Assembly: GCF_000702325.1 (NCBI RefSeq)
Contig: NZ_KL370892.1
Coordinates: forward strand, 186,001 to 250,000
Length of the DNA: 64,000 bases
Direction of reading: 5' to 3'
DNA from: Thiomicrorhabdus sp. Milos-T2
Lineage (GTDB): Bacteria; Pseudomonadota; Gammaproteobacteria; Thiomicrospirales; Thiomicrospiraceae
Shown: positions 29,594 through 39,100 of the stretch, piece by piece
Numbering within the stretch: the first letter of the stretch is position 1
How the letters are laid out: the number at the start of each line of letters is the position of its first letter
The notes under the pieces: model-generated
Databases searched by the model: none
What the model was told of the DNA's origin: nothing
The model's input: the letters and a program-made list of their open reading frames with translations, nothing else
Position numbers and translations under genes: made by a program

Positions 29594-30671
29594 AATAAGT
29601 GTAAAAATGCATTTCTAGCATCAATCTAACGCTATACTCTGGCTCTTTAAAACTATCCGTTTCACTCCATGTTGCTCTAGGTTCAAATTCACTATAAAGC
29701 CAATTATGGTAAAGCCTTTCCCGCCAATTCATCCCAAAAGCAACAGACTTAAACATGGCATCTTCATTATTAATATTCCAGTTACCATCTAAAAAATAAG
29801 CACGGGCTCTAATCGGTGAGACGGACTCAAATAAAATAGCCTTTTGATTCAACAAAATCTCAGAATCTTCTCGCCACCAAGTGGCAGAAGTTTGGCCTCT
29901 TGCTAACCATTTAGGATTCAACTTATAGTCAAAAACCTGCTGCCCTTCCCAAGCAAAACCACGCTCTCTTTCTAAATATAGATTTTGAGTTGTACGAGAC
30001 TCTACTTTATTTTCAAAATTATTTTTATAACGCACCTTATATTTAACAAACGGATTAGGCTCAATATAATTAATAAATTTCAACCCCATATCCATTTGAG
30101 CAATAATGCCTTTTGTAGATTCAAAAAGGTACCTACCCGCCAAGGTATTTTGTGTATCGTTGTCAACGGTATTTTGAGTATTTGATGGCTTAATGCCTGA
30201 TTGATTTAAGCTGTTTGAGTTTTGTTCTTCATCTCCTTCAAAAGAGGAAACCAAGACTTTCCAACGGTGATTTGTTCTAGGTAAATCAATTTGTGCTTTA
30301 AAATTTAAACTACTAACACTATCGCCATTATCATAATAAGTGAAAGGTGCATAGACAATTAGTCGACTACCTTTTTCAGAAACTTCGGATATATCAGTTC
30401 CAAAAAATCGGTCTATTGTTTCGCCCGTACTTTGCACATAACTCCCAACATAGGCTTGAGCCGAAGACAGCCCTGCAAGATAACTTTTAATGGTTGGATT
30501 TTCTACACGCTCTAAAATAGGCGTACTAAATTCTTTAGTGGCAACTTTCTGTTGATTTTGAAGCTCATTATTGGTTACTGAGCCAGGTAGAACCTTTTTT
30601 TCATTAGCAATAGTTTGTGATGAGAATAATACACTGCTAACGAGTAAAACTTTTATAATAGCATCTTGCAT
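29592..30671 (-). CDS. Predicted outer-membrane beta-barrel protein, function unknown
   Basis: 359 residues, with a signal peptide (IIKVLLVSSVLFSSQTIANE). The C-terminal two thirds alternate short amphipathic strands and turns rich in aromatic residues (RARAYFLDGNWNINNED, YSVRLMLEMHFYTY), and the last residue is an aromatic Tyr, as in outer-membrane barrels. The region after residue 160 has an N/Q/S/T-rich linker. I do not recognise a family. The gene is divergent from the next with only 43 bp between starts, and its stop codon lies in the end of the dispersed element at 29417-29593. Confidence 0.75.
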   Translation of the reverse strand: MQDAIIKVLLVSSVLFSSQTIANEKKVLPGSVTNNELQNQQKVATKEFSTPILERVENPTIKSYLAGLSSAQAYVGSYVQSTGETIDRFFGTDISEVSEKGSRLIVYAPFTYYDNGDSVSSLNFKAQIDLPRTNHRWKVLVSSFEGDEEQNSNSLNQSGIKPSNTQNTVDNDTQNTLAGRYLFESTKGIIAQMDMGLKFINYIEPNPFVKYKVRYKNNFENKVESRTTQNLYLERERGFAWEGQQVFDYKLNPKWLARGQTSATWWREDSEILLNQKAILFESVSPIRARAYFLDGNWNINNEDAMFKSVAFGMNWRERLYHNWLYSEFEPRATWSETDSFKEPEYSVRLMLEMHFYTY

Positions 30672-30714
30672 ATTAAGAAACCCAACGTCTTTAAAGACTA
30701 AAATTGAAGCCTAT

Positions 30715-31224
30715 ATGAGCGATAAAATAAACCAAATTCAAGCATCTTATAACCCTGCTGAAGACAGAATACTCTTAAATATAAAAACACTCAATGAACA
30801 AGTCTATCTAGCTTGGATTACTCGTCGTTTTATGAAAATCTTTATTCCTGTTCTACATGGTCAACATCCAACAAATGGGCAGGCTTTATTTGATGAAAAA
30901 AAATCACAAATTTCTGAGATTGAAAAACAGAAAACTCAGTTATTAGGTGATTATGAGAGTGAATATAAAAAACCTGAAAACCCAAATTATCCTCTTGGTG
31001 AATCACCGATTCTTTTAGCAAAAATAACCTTTAAAGAAATCTACAGCGAAAATGCCCAATTAGTACTAGAACCCGAATCAGGACAAGGCATTGTTTTGCC
31101 TTATCACTCTGATTTACTAGGGCCTTTAATAAAAATTTTCTCCCAAGCGTTAAATAGCTCAGATTGGTCATTAGATATTGACCCAATTCTTGAAGTCCCT
31201 AAAGAAACAACTCGTTTGCAATAG
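30715..31224 (+). CDS. Orphan protein with tail remnants elsewhere in the window
   Basis: 169 residues from the chosen ATG (the frame is open from 30571, which would overlap the divergent gene). No signal peptide or membrane segment. The C-terminal segment SDLLGPLIKIFSQALNSSDW and the ending DPILEVPKETTRLQ recur as gene remnants at 58776-58901 and 60771-60816, each followed, as here, by the CAGGCCTG palindrome or a spoiled copy. I do not recognise the family. The middle part (about 60-95) is rich in K, E and Q and may be helical. Confidence 0.75.
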   Translation: MSDKINQIQASYNPAEDRILLNIKTLNEQVYLAWITRRFMKIFIPVLHGQHPTNGQALFDEKKSQISEIEKQKTQLLGDYESEYKKPENPNYPLGESPILLAKITFKEIYSENAQLVLEPESGQGIVLPYHSDLLGPLIKIFSQALNSSDWSLDIDPILEVPKETTRLQ

Positions 31225-31313
31225 GTTTTAATAAAGGAGCCTTGCAAAGATAGCTATGCGAAAGAAAAATTTGATAAAAAATTTCTAATTTGAGCATAAA
31301 AACTTCAAATAAG

Positions 31314-31329
31314 TTACCAGGCCTGGTAA
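31314..31329. repeat. CAGGCCTG palindrome, perfect 16-bp intergenic copy
   Basis: TTACCAGGCCTGGTAA, a perfect 16-bp palindrome 90 bp after the orphan gene. The rest of the 31225-31625 spacer is AT-rich and holds a fragment related to the MITE-like element near 31234, but no gene that I can see. Confidence 0.8.
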
Positions 31330-31625
31330 AACTCCAAAAAATATCTTTTCAAAAAATGAAATGTCTTGTTTTCAAAAATCCGATAATTCACTCTTTAATA
31401 GAAACCTTTTCACGAAATACGCACGAAAGCAAAATACACGTTAGTAGACCTTGAATCTGAAAATTTACTTAATTAATACTGAAACTTGTGAAAGCTTTCT
31501 TACCCGCTTTATTACCCGTTTTATTCCCCCTCTTTATTTAGTTTTTTTAAAACTCTTTTTTAAAGACTACTTCGTTTTAATTTATATTTTTCAATAGATT
31601 GATATAAATTAACTTCACTTTTTAG

Positions 31626-31637
31626 TGCTATATAGCA
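31626..31637. promoter_or_regulatory. Candidate operator of the glucan regulon (transporter promoter)
   Basis: TGCTATATAGCA, a perfect 12-bp palindrome identical to the core of the site at 36106-36119. It lies where the -10/+1 region would be for a weak promoter candidate TTGATA-N16-TTTAGT (31599-31626). If so, the downstream ATG at 31639 would be nearly leaderless, which favours the later start at 31768 for the transporter. Confidence 0.6.
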
Positions 31638-31767
31638 TATGATTAAAAAGAGTTTTTTTAAACTTGTGTTACGAAGAAGTAATACTTTGAGACTTTTACG
31701 CGAAGCTATTCAAAGAAATAGTATTAGTAATAAGCTCTCAATCTTTAGCTATCATGTGGAGAAGCTT

Positions 31768-33183
31768 ATGCAGAAATCTCATCAACCTGACTTAATACCA
31801 ATGAGTCAAAAAATCGTTTTTGGGCTTGGAATGCTCGGTAATCAAATGTTCCCAGCGGCACTCGGTGTGTTTATGGTGGTACTCGTTCAAAGTTTAGGAA
31901 TTCACCCCGTTCTTTGGGGTTTACTTTTTTTTATTCCTCGCTTAGTCGATGCCATTACTGACCCTATTATGGGCTTTATATCAGATAACACAAAATCTCG
32001 TTGGGGCCGCCGCCGACCTTACGTTTTTGTTGGCGCTTTATTAGCTGGCTTCAGTTTTATAGCGATGTGGCAAATCTACCCCGAAAATGGTCAGATTTAT
32101 AATTTTTGGTACTTTTTAATCCTATCGCTATTTTTCTATTTTGGAATGACTCTCTTTTCGACACCTTATGTTGCTATGGGTTACGAGATGAGTTCAGATT
32201 ATCATGAAAGAACTCGTTTAATGGCGGTTGCTCAATGGCTTGGTCAATGGTCTTGGGTAATCGTTCCTTGGTTTTGGATGATAATATACAACCCGGACTG
32301 GTTTACCGGTGCTGCAGAAGGTGCTCGTGAATTAGCTTTTTGGGTTGGTATAGGCTGTTTATTATTATGTCTTGTACCTGCTGTTTTTGGTAAAACCCAG
32401 CCTTCTCCTGAAAAAGTTGAAGATATTTCTTTAAAGAATATAAAACAAAGCACCACTCATCTACTTGATGGACTTAAAGAAGTTCTTAAACATAAAGATT
32501 TTCGCCGAATTTGTATTGCGACCTTTCTAATATTTAATGCATTTAATACCGTTGCTGGGTTCTCTTTTTTTATTATTGTCTACTATATGAATGGCGGTGA
32601 TGTGCCTGCTGCTGGTAATTGGCCGGCATGGTTTGGATCATTAAGTGCACTTGCTACCTGTTTTTTAGTTATACCTATTGTGACTTTTTTATCACAACGT
32701 GTTGGAAAGCGTAAAACCTTTCTTATTACTCAGGGAATATCTCTAATTGGTTATGCTATGTTTTTATGGGCTTTTCAACCAGAAAATCCTTACTTAATGT
32801 TCTTACCGTTACCCTTATTTGCTTTTGGTATTGGAGGACTATTCACCTTAATGATGTCGATGACTGCAGATATTTGTGATTTGGATGAACAAAAATATGG
32901 TGTACGTAGAGAGGCAACTTTTGGTGCTGTATATTGGTGGATGGTTAAAGTTGGATTCGCTATTGCAGGAATGTTAAGTGGGTTTATCTTATGGTTAATC
33001 GGATTTGACCAAACAATAGCTCAACAAACGCCAGAAACACTTGAAGGCTTATTATTAGCTTACGTTTTAGTACCGAGTATTGGAACGATTCTCGCCATGT
33101 GGGTAATGAAAAACTACGGCTTAAGTGAAACTAAAGTTCATCAAATACGTGCTGAACTTGATCTACGCCATAAACTGGCATAA
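31768..33183 (+). CDS. GPH-family sugar:cation symporter (MFS)
   Basis: 471 residues and about 12 membrane segments. The glycoside-pentoside-hexuronide signature is clear: PRLVDAITDPIMGFISDNTK then SRWGRRRPYVF after the second helix. The homologue class imports oligosaccharides or glycosides with Na+ or H+ (MelB relatives). The frame is open from 31639, but the ATG at 31768 follows GTGGAGAAGCTT at a good distance and directly precedes the family-type N-terminus. A candidate operator at 31626 links it to the GH16 operon. The likely substrate is short beta-1,3-glucan oligosaccharides; this is inference from context. Confidence 0.88.
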   Translation: MQKSHQPDLIPMSQKIVFGLGMLGNQMFPAALGVFMVVLVQSLGIHPVLWGLLFFIPRLVDAITDPIMGFISDNTKSRWGRRRPYVFVGALLAGFSFIAMWQIYPENGQIYNFWYFLILSLFFYFGMTLFSTPYVAMGYEMSSDYHERTRLMAVAQWLGQWSWVIVPWFWMIIYNPDWFTGAAEGARELAFWVGIGCLLLCLVPAVFGKTQPSPEKVEDISLKNIKQSTTHLLDGLKEVLKHKDFRRICIATFLIFNAFNTVAGFSFFIIVYYMNGGDVPAAGNWPAWFGSLSALATCFLVIPIVTFLSQRVGKRKTFLITQGISLIGYAMFLWAFQPENPYLMFLPLPLFAFGIGGLFTLMMSMTADICDLDEQKYGVRREATFGAVYWWMVKVGFAIAGMLSGFILWLIGFDQTIAQQTPETLEGLLLAYVLVPSIGTILAMWVMKNYGLSETKVHQIRAELDLRHKLA

Positions 33184-33386
33184 AAACAAACTATTGAGCG
33201 TTTTGCACGAATCATCGTGCGAACGCAAAGTGCGTTAAGATTATTTGATTTAGACAAAAAATTAACCACCCCATGCAGGGTAAGAGAGAAAACAGTCAAC
33301 TTTTGACCTTACTTGATTGCCTATAACCTTCTACCAAGTTCTCTTCATAAAGAAGCGATTGTTCATCTTACAAATTAACTGGAGTT

Positions 33387-34382
33387 TTACTGGCTTTTTA
33401 AAGGCAAAGTAATTTTAGGTTTTCTATTTGAATAATAAACACCCCAATGCTTTTCAGCTTTGGCCTCAGCATTCACTCCATCATGGCCACCTTTCCAGTT
33501 TTCATCAAAAGCCTCAAAATAAAATGAAACAATCTTTTCTTTATTGATCCATTCATTATATTGCGTAAAAAACTTTTCTAAATTGGCAACATTTGCCTTG
33601 CCAATTAATCCACCTTCATAAGTGCCATCGTTATAAATTCGGCTGGTTGGCCAACCCGTTTCGCCTAAAACTATTTGCTTATTTGGGTAACGGCTTTGAA
33701 TATCTTTATAAATACCCTGCGTCCACTTCAAACTGCCTTTTAATGTTTTGTTGTTCCAAAAAGCATAGGCATGCAAGCCAATAAAATCGATTTCTTTTGC
33801 AATTTTTTTGGCCGCAGGTTTATTCCAAAAATTGTAGTCATCATTCACGGTAACAGGCTGTTGAATCGACCTTTTTGTTTGACGGATATAATTCACTATT
33901 GGCTTGAAATCATTAACCTTATGAGCGGACCAATCAACAAAAATCTCATTTCCAAGATTAACCGCTACAATTATATCTGGATAGGTATTTGCAAGCTTAA
34001 TCACTCTAGAGACTTCAGCATCATTTTGCTGCTGAGTCTGCTTACCTGAAATCCAAGCACCTTGCATCACTTTTATTTTTAGATCATTTTCATGAATGAC
34101 CTCCAGAACTCTTCTAGAGTTCTGACTAGTGTCATACAAACGAATCAAATTCCAATGTTTAGACAATATTTTAAGGTCTTCTAATATATTCTCTTTAGGT
34201 GTTAGACTCTTTTTATCTGGAGACTCACCATCGCGGTATGAGGAATAAGAAATGCCATTCCCAACCCAATTACCACCTATACTGGGGGCAAATACGGTAT
34301 TAGAACTGGCATAAACTAAGCTACCCTGAATTAATACCAAAAATACAGCTAAACTAACTAAGATGATTTTGCGCAGATTCAT
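33387..34382 (-). CDS. GH17 family beta-1,3-glucanase, exported
   Basis: 331 residues with a signal peptide (IILVSLAVFLVLIQGSLVYA). The GH17 fold is recognisable from RLYDTSQNSRRVLEVI, the acid/base Glu146 in VNLGNE and the nucleophile Glu241 in LGETGWPTS. GH17 enzymes cleave or transglycosylate beta-1,3-glucans. No lipobox or anchor is seen, so it is periplasmic or secreted; the gspC-N system encoded downstream is a possible route. It is convergent with the transporter gene and on the same strand as the regulator 300 bp upstream, with a MITE-like element between them. Confidence 0.9.
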   Translation of the reverse strand: MNLRKIILVSLAVFLVLIQGSLVYASSNTVFAPSIGGNWVGNGISYSSYRDGESPDKKSLTPKENILEDLKILSKHWNLIRLYDTSQNSRRVLEVIHENDLKIKVMQGAWISGKQTQQQNDAEVSRVIKLANTYPDIIVAVNLGNEIFVDWSAHKVNDFKPIVNYIRQTKRSIQQPVTVNDDYNFWNKPAAKKIAKEIDFIGLHAYAFWNNKTLKGSLKWTQGIYKDIQSRYPNKQIVLGETGWPTSRIYNDGTYEGGLIGKANVANLEKFFTQYNEWINKEKIVSFYFEAFDENWKGGHDGVNAEAKAEKHWGVYYSNRKPKITLPLKSQ

Positions 34383-34452
34383 AATAATCTCTCCCTAAAT
34401 AAAGGTCTCTGATAACAGTAAAATCAACAAGAGCCTTGTTAAAACAATTCAT

Positions 34453-34632
34453 TTAGAGACCTTTGCATGAGATAGGTGCGAAAGAAAAATGAGGGGAAAA
34501 TTGCCTGATTGCGGCGGAAAACGCAGGGAATAGCTAGCTATTCGCAAGTTGTCGCCCATCGGAAGTGTCCTTGGGGCACAACAAAAATCAGGTGAATTTT
34601 AACCATTTTTACTCGTGCATACTCTCGTGCCA
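34453..34632. repeat. MITE-like dispersed element, copy E (variant core)
   Basis: 180 bp with ends GAGACCTTTGCATGAG and CTCGTGCCAAGATCTC (inverted) and a second nested pair AAAATTGCCTGATT/AATCAGGTGAATTTT. It contains the palindrome GAATAGCTAGCTATTC. The core differs from the copies at 29417 and 52008, so it may be a subfamily. It fills most of the 300-bp spacer between GH17 and the regulator. Confidence 0.65.
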
Positions 34633-34683
34633 AGATCTCATTTAGGCTATGGGCTTAAATAATATGAGAACTTTTCAGTTTGG

Positions 34684-35736
34684 TTATGAGTCTCTCCTCG
34701 CACAGCTACCTCTAACAATAAGGTTAGCTGACAAAGAGACATGTTGAAAAGTTAAAGGTTTGTTATCAAGAATTTGCTTAAGCATACTAAATGCATGGTG
34801 TGCAATTTCTTGTGTTGGTACAGCAATAGTCGTTAACGCTGGAGTAACTTGACTAGCGACTTGAATATCATCAAAGCCAATGACACTAATATCGCCTGGT
34901 ATTCGAACATTAGCGGCTTTTAAACGCTGTATAGCACCCAAAGCCATAGAGTCATTAGAACAAATAATTGCTTGTGGTAATTCATCTTGCTGTAAAAAAT
35001 AATTGGCTCCATCAACCCCTGATTCAAACGAATAGTTTCCGTAAAAAACCAGGTCTTCACTATTTACCAAACCAAAATCAATAACTCCCTGTCTATAACC
35101 ATTTAAACGATTACGTCCTACATCTGAATTATTTAAACCTGTCATAAATGCCACTTTTTTATGACCTAATTTATTGAGATATTCAACTGTTGAATAATCA
35201 GCGGTAAAGTTATCAATGACTACAGAAGGAATTGTTTGATCTTTTGATGCATTATCTATAGCCAAAACAGGCAGCTGCTTTTTCATTTGCGCAATAATCG
35301 CTTCATTGTGTGGAAAACAAGTCGCAATCACGCCATCAACTTTTTTTAACACCTTACTTAGGCGCTCTGCATCAGCATCTGAAAAATAAATAACCGTAAA
35401 ATCATATTTTGCCGCCTCTTTTTCAATGGCGTTGTAAATCATCGAGTAATAAGGGCTAGATATACCCAACTTAATACGCTGATCAATAAAATAGCCAATT
35501 GTTGAATGCTTTACATTTTTTTCTTTATTAACGAACGTACCCTTCTTAGGCACTTTAAAAAGTACATTTTTATGAACAAGATTAGTGATTGCTTTTCTTA
35601 CCGTCATGTAAGAAAAACCAAACTCTTTAGCAAGCGTGCGTTCACCAGGTAACTTATGCTGAATTTGCTTATCCTGAATGGCTTTAATAATAGATTCTTC
35701 TACTATTTTATATTTTGGAGTGGTTTTTTTACTCAT
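34684..35736 (-). CDS. GntR/LacI-hybrid transcriptional regulator of the glucan locus
   Basis: 350 residues from the chosen start. Residues 1-70 form a GntR-type winged helix (LPGERTLAKEFGFSYMTVRK, then KKGTFV), and the rest is a LacI/GalR-type sugar-binding domain (IGYFID, GVIATCFPH, GRNRLNGYRQG, ISVIGFDDIQVASQVTP). This is the AraR-like architecture. The frame is open to 35841, but the start MSKKTTPKYK at 35736 fits the family. It is divergent from the GH16 operon, and two palindromic sites lie between them. It probably represses in the absence of a glucan oligosaccharide. Confidence 0.88.
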   Translation of the reverse strand: MSKKTTPKYKIVEESIIKAIQDKQIQHKLPGERTLAKEFGFSYMTVRKAITNLVHKNVLFKVPKKGTFVNKEKNVKHSTIGYFIDQRIKLGISSPYYSMIYNAIEKEAAKYDFTVIYFSDADAERLSKVLKKVDGVIATCFPHNEAIIAQMKKQLPVLAIDNASKDQTIPSVVIDNFTADYSTVEYLNKLGHKKVAFMTGLNNSDVGRNRLNGYRQGVIDFGLVNSEDLVFYGNYSFESGVDGANYFLQQDELPQAIICSNDSMALGAIQRLKAANVRIPGDISVIGFDDIQVASQVTPALTTIAVPTQEIAHHAFSMLKQILDNKPLTFQHVSLSANLIVRGSCARRDS

Positions 35737-35972
35737 AGTCAAACCAATAATAAAGTCCTCAAAAAAAGTTAATTTCGAACATTGCGCAAATGGGGATCGC
35801 AAAAAATGTGCAAAAATTTCTCGACTTAACCTCTCGGTCATCGAGTTTTTTGTTTATCTGATTTAGGCGAAAAATTCAGCCCATAATTAGTAGATACCTT
35901 TGCCAGAGTCACTAATTACTAATCTTAATGATTCTACTAAAGAGTGAACTTAAATTTCTGTATTTCTTTAAA

Positions 35973-35988
35973 ACTGCTACATAGCAGT
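35973..35988. promoter_or_regulatory. Candidate operator, variant site in the divergent spacer
   Basis: ACTGCTACATAGCAGT: seven-base arms ACTGCTA/TAGCAGT around CA. Its core TGCTACATAGCA differs by one base from the sites at 31626 and 36106. A further half-site, ATATAGCATT, lies near 36037. The position upstream of the regulator suggests autoregulation or cooperative binding. Confidence 0.5.
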
Positions 35989-36077
35989 AACTATAAAACA
36001 ATTAGCAGCAATTAATTATAAGTGTTTTTTATTCAATATAGCATTTACTAATGACCATAACTTATTGTTTTTAATGC

Positions 36078-36107
36078 TTGACTAGAGTATTTAAGCTTGT
36101 TTATCAT
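36078..36107 (+). promoter_or_regulatory. Sigma70-type promoter of the GH16 operon
   Basis: TTGACT (36078-36083) and TATCAT (36102-36107) separated by 18 bp, each one base from consensus. The -10 overlaps the palindrome at 36106-36119, the classic arrangement for repression by an operator covering the start of transcription. Confidence 0.6.
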
Positions 36108-36119
36108 GCTATATAGCAT
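36106..36119. promoter_or_regulatory. Candidate operator of the GH16 operon
   Basis: ATGCTATATAGCAT, a perfect 14-bp palindrome just downstream of and overlapping the -10 box. It shares the 12-bp core with the site at 31626, and the regulator gene is divergent next to it. Confidence 0.65.
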
Positions 36120-36183
36120 AGATAAATAAAAATTAAAATATTGTCAAAAATTGTATAAATAAGTCATGACACAGAGGAGTGAG

Positions 36184-39100
36184 ATGATGAAAAAATCTAG
36201 CCAAAGACGGCTTCTAGCCACATTAGCTTTAGCCATTGCTACTGGACTAGCTGGTTGTGGTAGCGGTGAAAAAATTACAGCTCCTACTTCTCTAGGTTTT
36301 TCAGCTATTGATGGATATCTTTCAGGGATGTTCTGTTATGCCGATATGAATAGCAATAAAGTTTATGACCAAAGCATAGATATTGCAGCAACAAGTTTGA
36401 CAGATGCAAAAGGTAATTTCACCATTACTGGCGTTGGTATTGAAAACACGTCTACAATTTGCCGAGCTGAAGCCAATTCAAGAGATCAAAGTACTGGGGA
36501 AACTTTTAGTGGTCAATTAAGTGCACCTCCAGGATCTAAACACGTCACTCCAGTCACTACTTTAATCATGGCGCTTGGTGGAGATAGTACTGCTGAAGCC
36601 TCAGTTAGATCTCTTTTAGGTTTAGATAATGCGATAGACCTTAAAGCCGACCCTCTTAGCAACCCTGCGCTTGCAAAAGCTGCCGCTAAAATTCAGGCAA
36701 TTGTTGCAGCGGTAACCAACGCAATTAGTCAACAGACCGGAGCTACTCAACCGAGTCAAAAAAATGCGATTGCGGCAGAAGCATTTAAAGCTATAGCCAA
36801 AAATGTAACGGGGCAATCAACACCTTTATCAGATACCGTATTTTTAAACAATATAATCAATGATACCACCGCGGCTACTACAGGATCTACAAGCAATGAT
36901 GAGTCTAACAATCTAGGCAATGCCTTGGTTGATATTATGAACAATATCGATAGCGAATATGATTCTGTTATTACTCAAGTACAAGCAGGAACTTTATCTG
37001 ATGACGAACTAGAAAATGCCCTTAATAATGCACAATCTAATAGCTCATCAAATAGTCAATTAGAGACTGCCTTTACAAATAATGGGGTCAACCTAACGAG
37101 TAACTCGCTTCAATTAAATGGTGACCTTAATATTGATGAATCTGATGCAACCATAGGAAGCCCTACAAAAGCTCTTTATTCAAGCAATGGTTATAATGAT
37201 CCCGAAACCTTTGCTGGTGAATTCCCTCTTTCAGCATTTGATAGCGGGGCTTCATTTGACGCTAGCGTAACAACTGACAATTCGTTTGATCGTGTTTTTT
37301 CTGTAGCAAGTGGCACGGGTTATGGCAAAAATATTGCCCTTGCAGCCTTTGTAAATTACTCGCCTGGTTTTTTGTCAGCTTATGACACTTTCAAAATTAA
37401 AGTAAAAGGGTCACCAAGCAATAAAGTTAAAATCGCATTTTTCACAAGAGAAGGCGTAACCAAAAGCCAAGAAAGCGCTGTAACTGTTGACCTAAGTACA
37501 TATGAAAATGCCAACGACATTGGTAATGGCTGGTATGAAGTTAGCATTCCTTTTTACAAATTCAGCAATAATTCTCAAGCGAACTTAGACTTACAAACCT
37601 CTTGGTACATTAGACCAACAGATGAATTGGATACCCCTTTCACCTTCTATTTTACGGACGTTGAATTGGCGTTTGAAGGCCAAGTAGAGCCAGTAACTCC
37701 TCCGTCAACCCTTTTAATTTCTAACGGAGATTTCTCAAATACCACCGCGGGTTGGTCTGGCAATGCATTTAATGTCGTTGATGGCGCTAACTTCGCTAAT
37801 GTGACTTCTGCAGGCAATCCTTATGATGTTAATTTAAGTAATGTCACAACTTTAGAACAAGGTCAAACTTATACCCTTTCATTCAAAGCGAAAGGGACTG
37901 CTGGCAGAACCATGATTGCTGGGGTTGGTTTAAATGAAAATCCTTATACCAGTGCGACTGAAACCACAACCTTGACCAGTGATTATCAAACCTTTACTTA
38001 TACTTTTTCAAATATCGCCTTTGGCGGCGCCAACAGTCGTGTTTTATTTGACTTAGGTGCGGATACCGGTGAAGTATTCATTGATGATGTTACTTTGGTT
38101 AAAGACGTTGCACAACCATCTTCTACTTACCAACTTGTCTGGTCAAACGAGTTTGACACTGACTCTCTTGCAAACTGGAACATTGAAACGGGTTATGGAC
38201 CAAACTCTGATGGTTGGGGAAATGATGAGAGCCAGCTTTATACTAACGATGCTGCAAATGTTAGTGTTGCAAATGGTGATTTAGTGATTACAGCAAAATG
38301 TGATTTAAATGTAGATGGAACTTGTGGCATAAGAAATGATGCAATTACCTCTGCACGCTTAAACACTAAAGATAAGGTTGAATTCCGTTATGGAAAAATC
38401 GAAGCACGAATTAAAGTGCCAGCAGGCATGTCTACCTGGCCAGCTTTTTGGATGCTTGGTGCAGCTTTTCCTGATACCCAATGGCCAGATGTTGGAGAAA
38501 TGGATATTATGGAAGTCTGGCAAACTGGAGGTGCAAGTTTAAACCAGTCCAACTCAACCATTCATTACTCTGAAAATGCCGGACATGTTATAGATTCAGG
38601 AGACCTTGTATTAACAGATTCTCTTGCGGATGATTATCATATCTGGGCTTTAGAATGGACAGAAACATCACTTGCCTTTTCTATTGATGGCCAAGCCTAT
38701 AAAACCATTGATATTTCAGATGCTAAGTACGCAGCTTTCAAACAACCTTTCTTCTTGTTGTTGAATATTGCCATTGATGGGACTCTAGGTGGCGCACCAG
38801 ATGCGATTATTAATACGCCCCAGAAAATGTTAGTGGATTACGTCAAGCTCTATCAAGACGCAAGTAACACAAATAATTTGTTTACAGAAGCCAATGCAAC
38901 CCCACAAGCATTAACCTTAACAGTAAAAGCGGATAATGCCTCTGCTGTTAGGATGACCGGACCTTTCTGGGGATGGGATCCAGCAGGTGGACCTGAAGCG
39001 ACTGACAATGGTGATGGTACTTGGACAGTGACTTTAGATCCTGCTCCAACTGCTGACATGGAATATTTATGGGTTGTTGATGGTGTTCAGGAAAATCTTA

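Noticed and set aside
30571-30714. Longer start for the orphan protein
   Set aside because: It would overlap the divergent outer-membrane protein gene and lies in its signal-peptide region; the ATG at 30715 gives a sensible protein.
31639-31767. N-terminal extension of the transporter from the ATG at 31639
   Set aside because: The start lies on the candidate operator, the extra residues are basic and not family-like, and the ATG at 31768 has a proper RBS.
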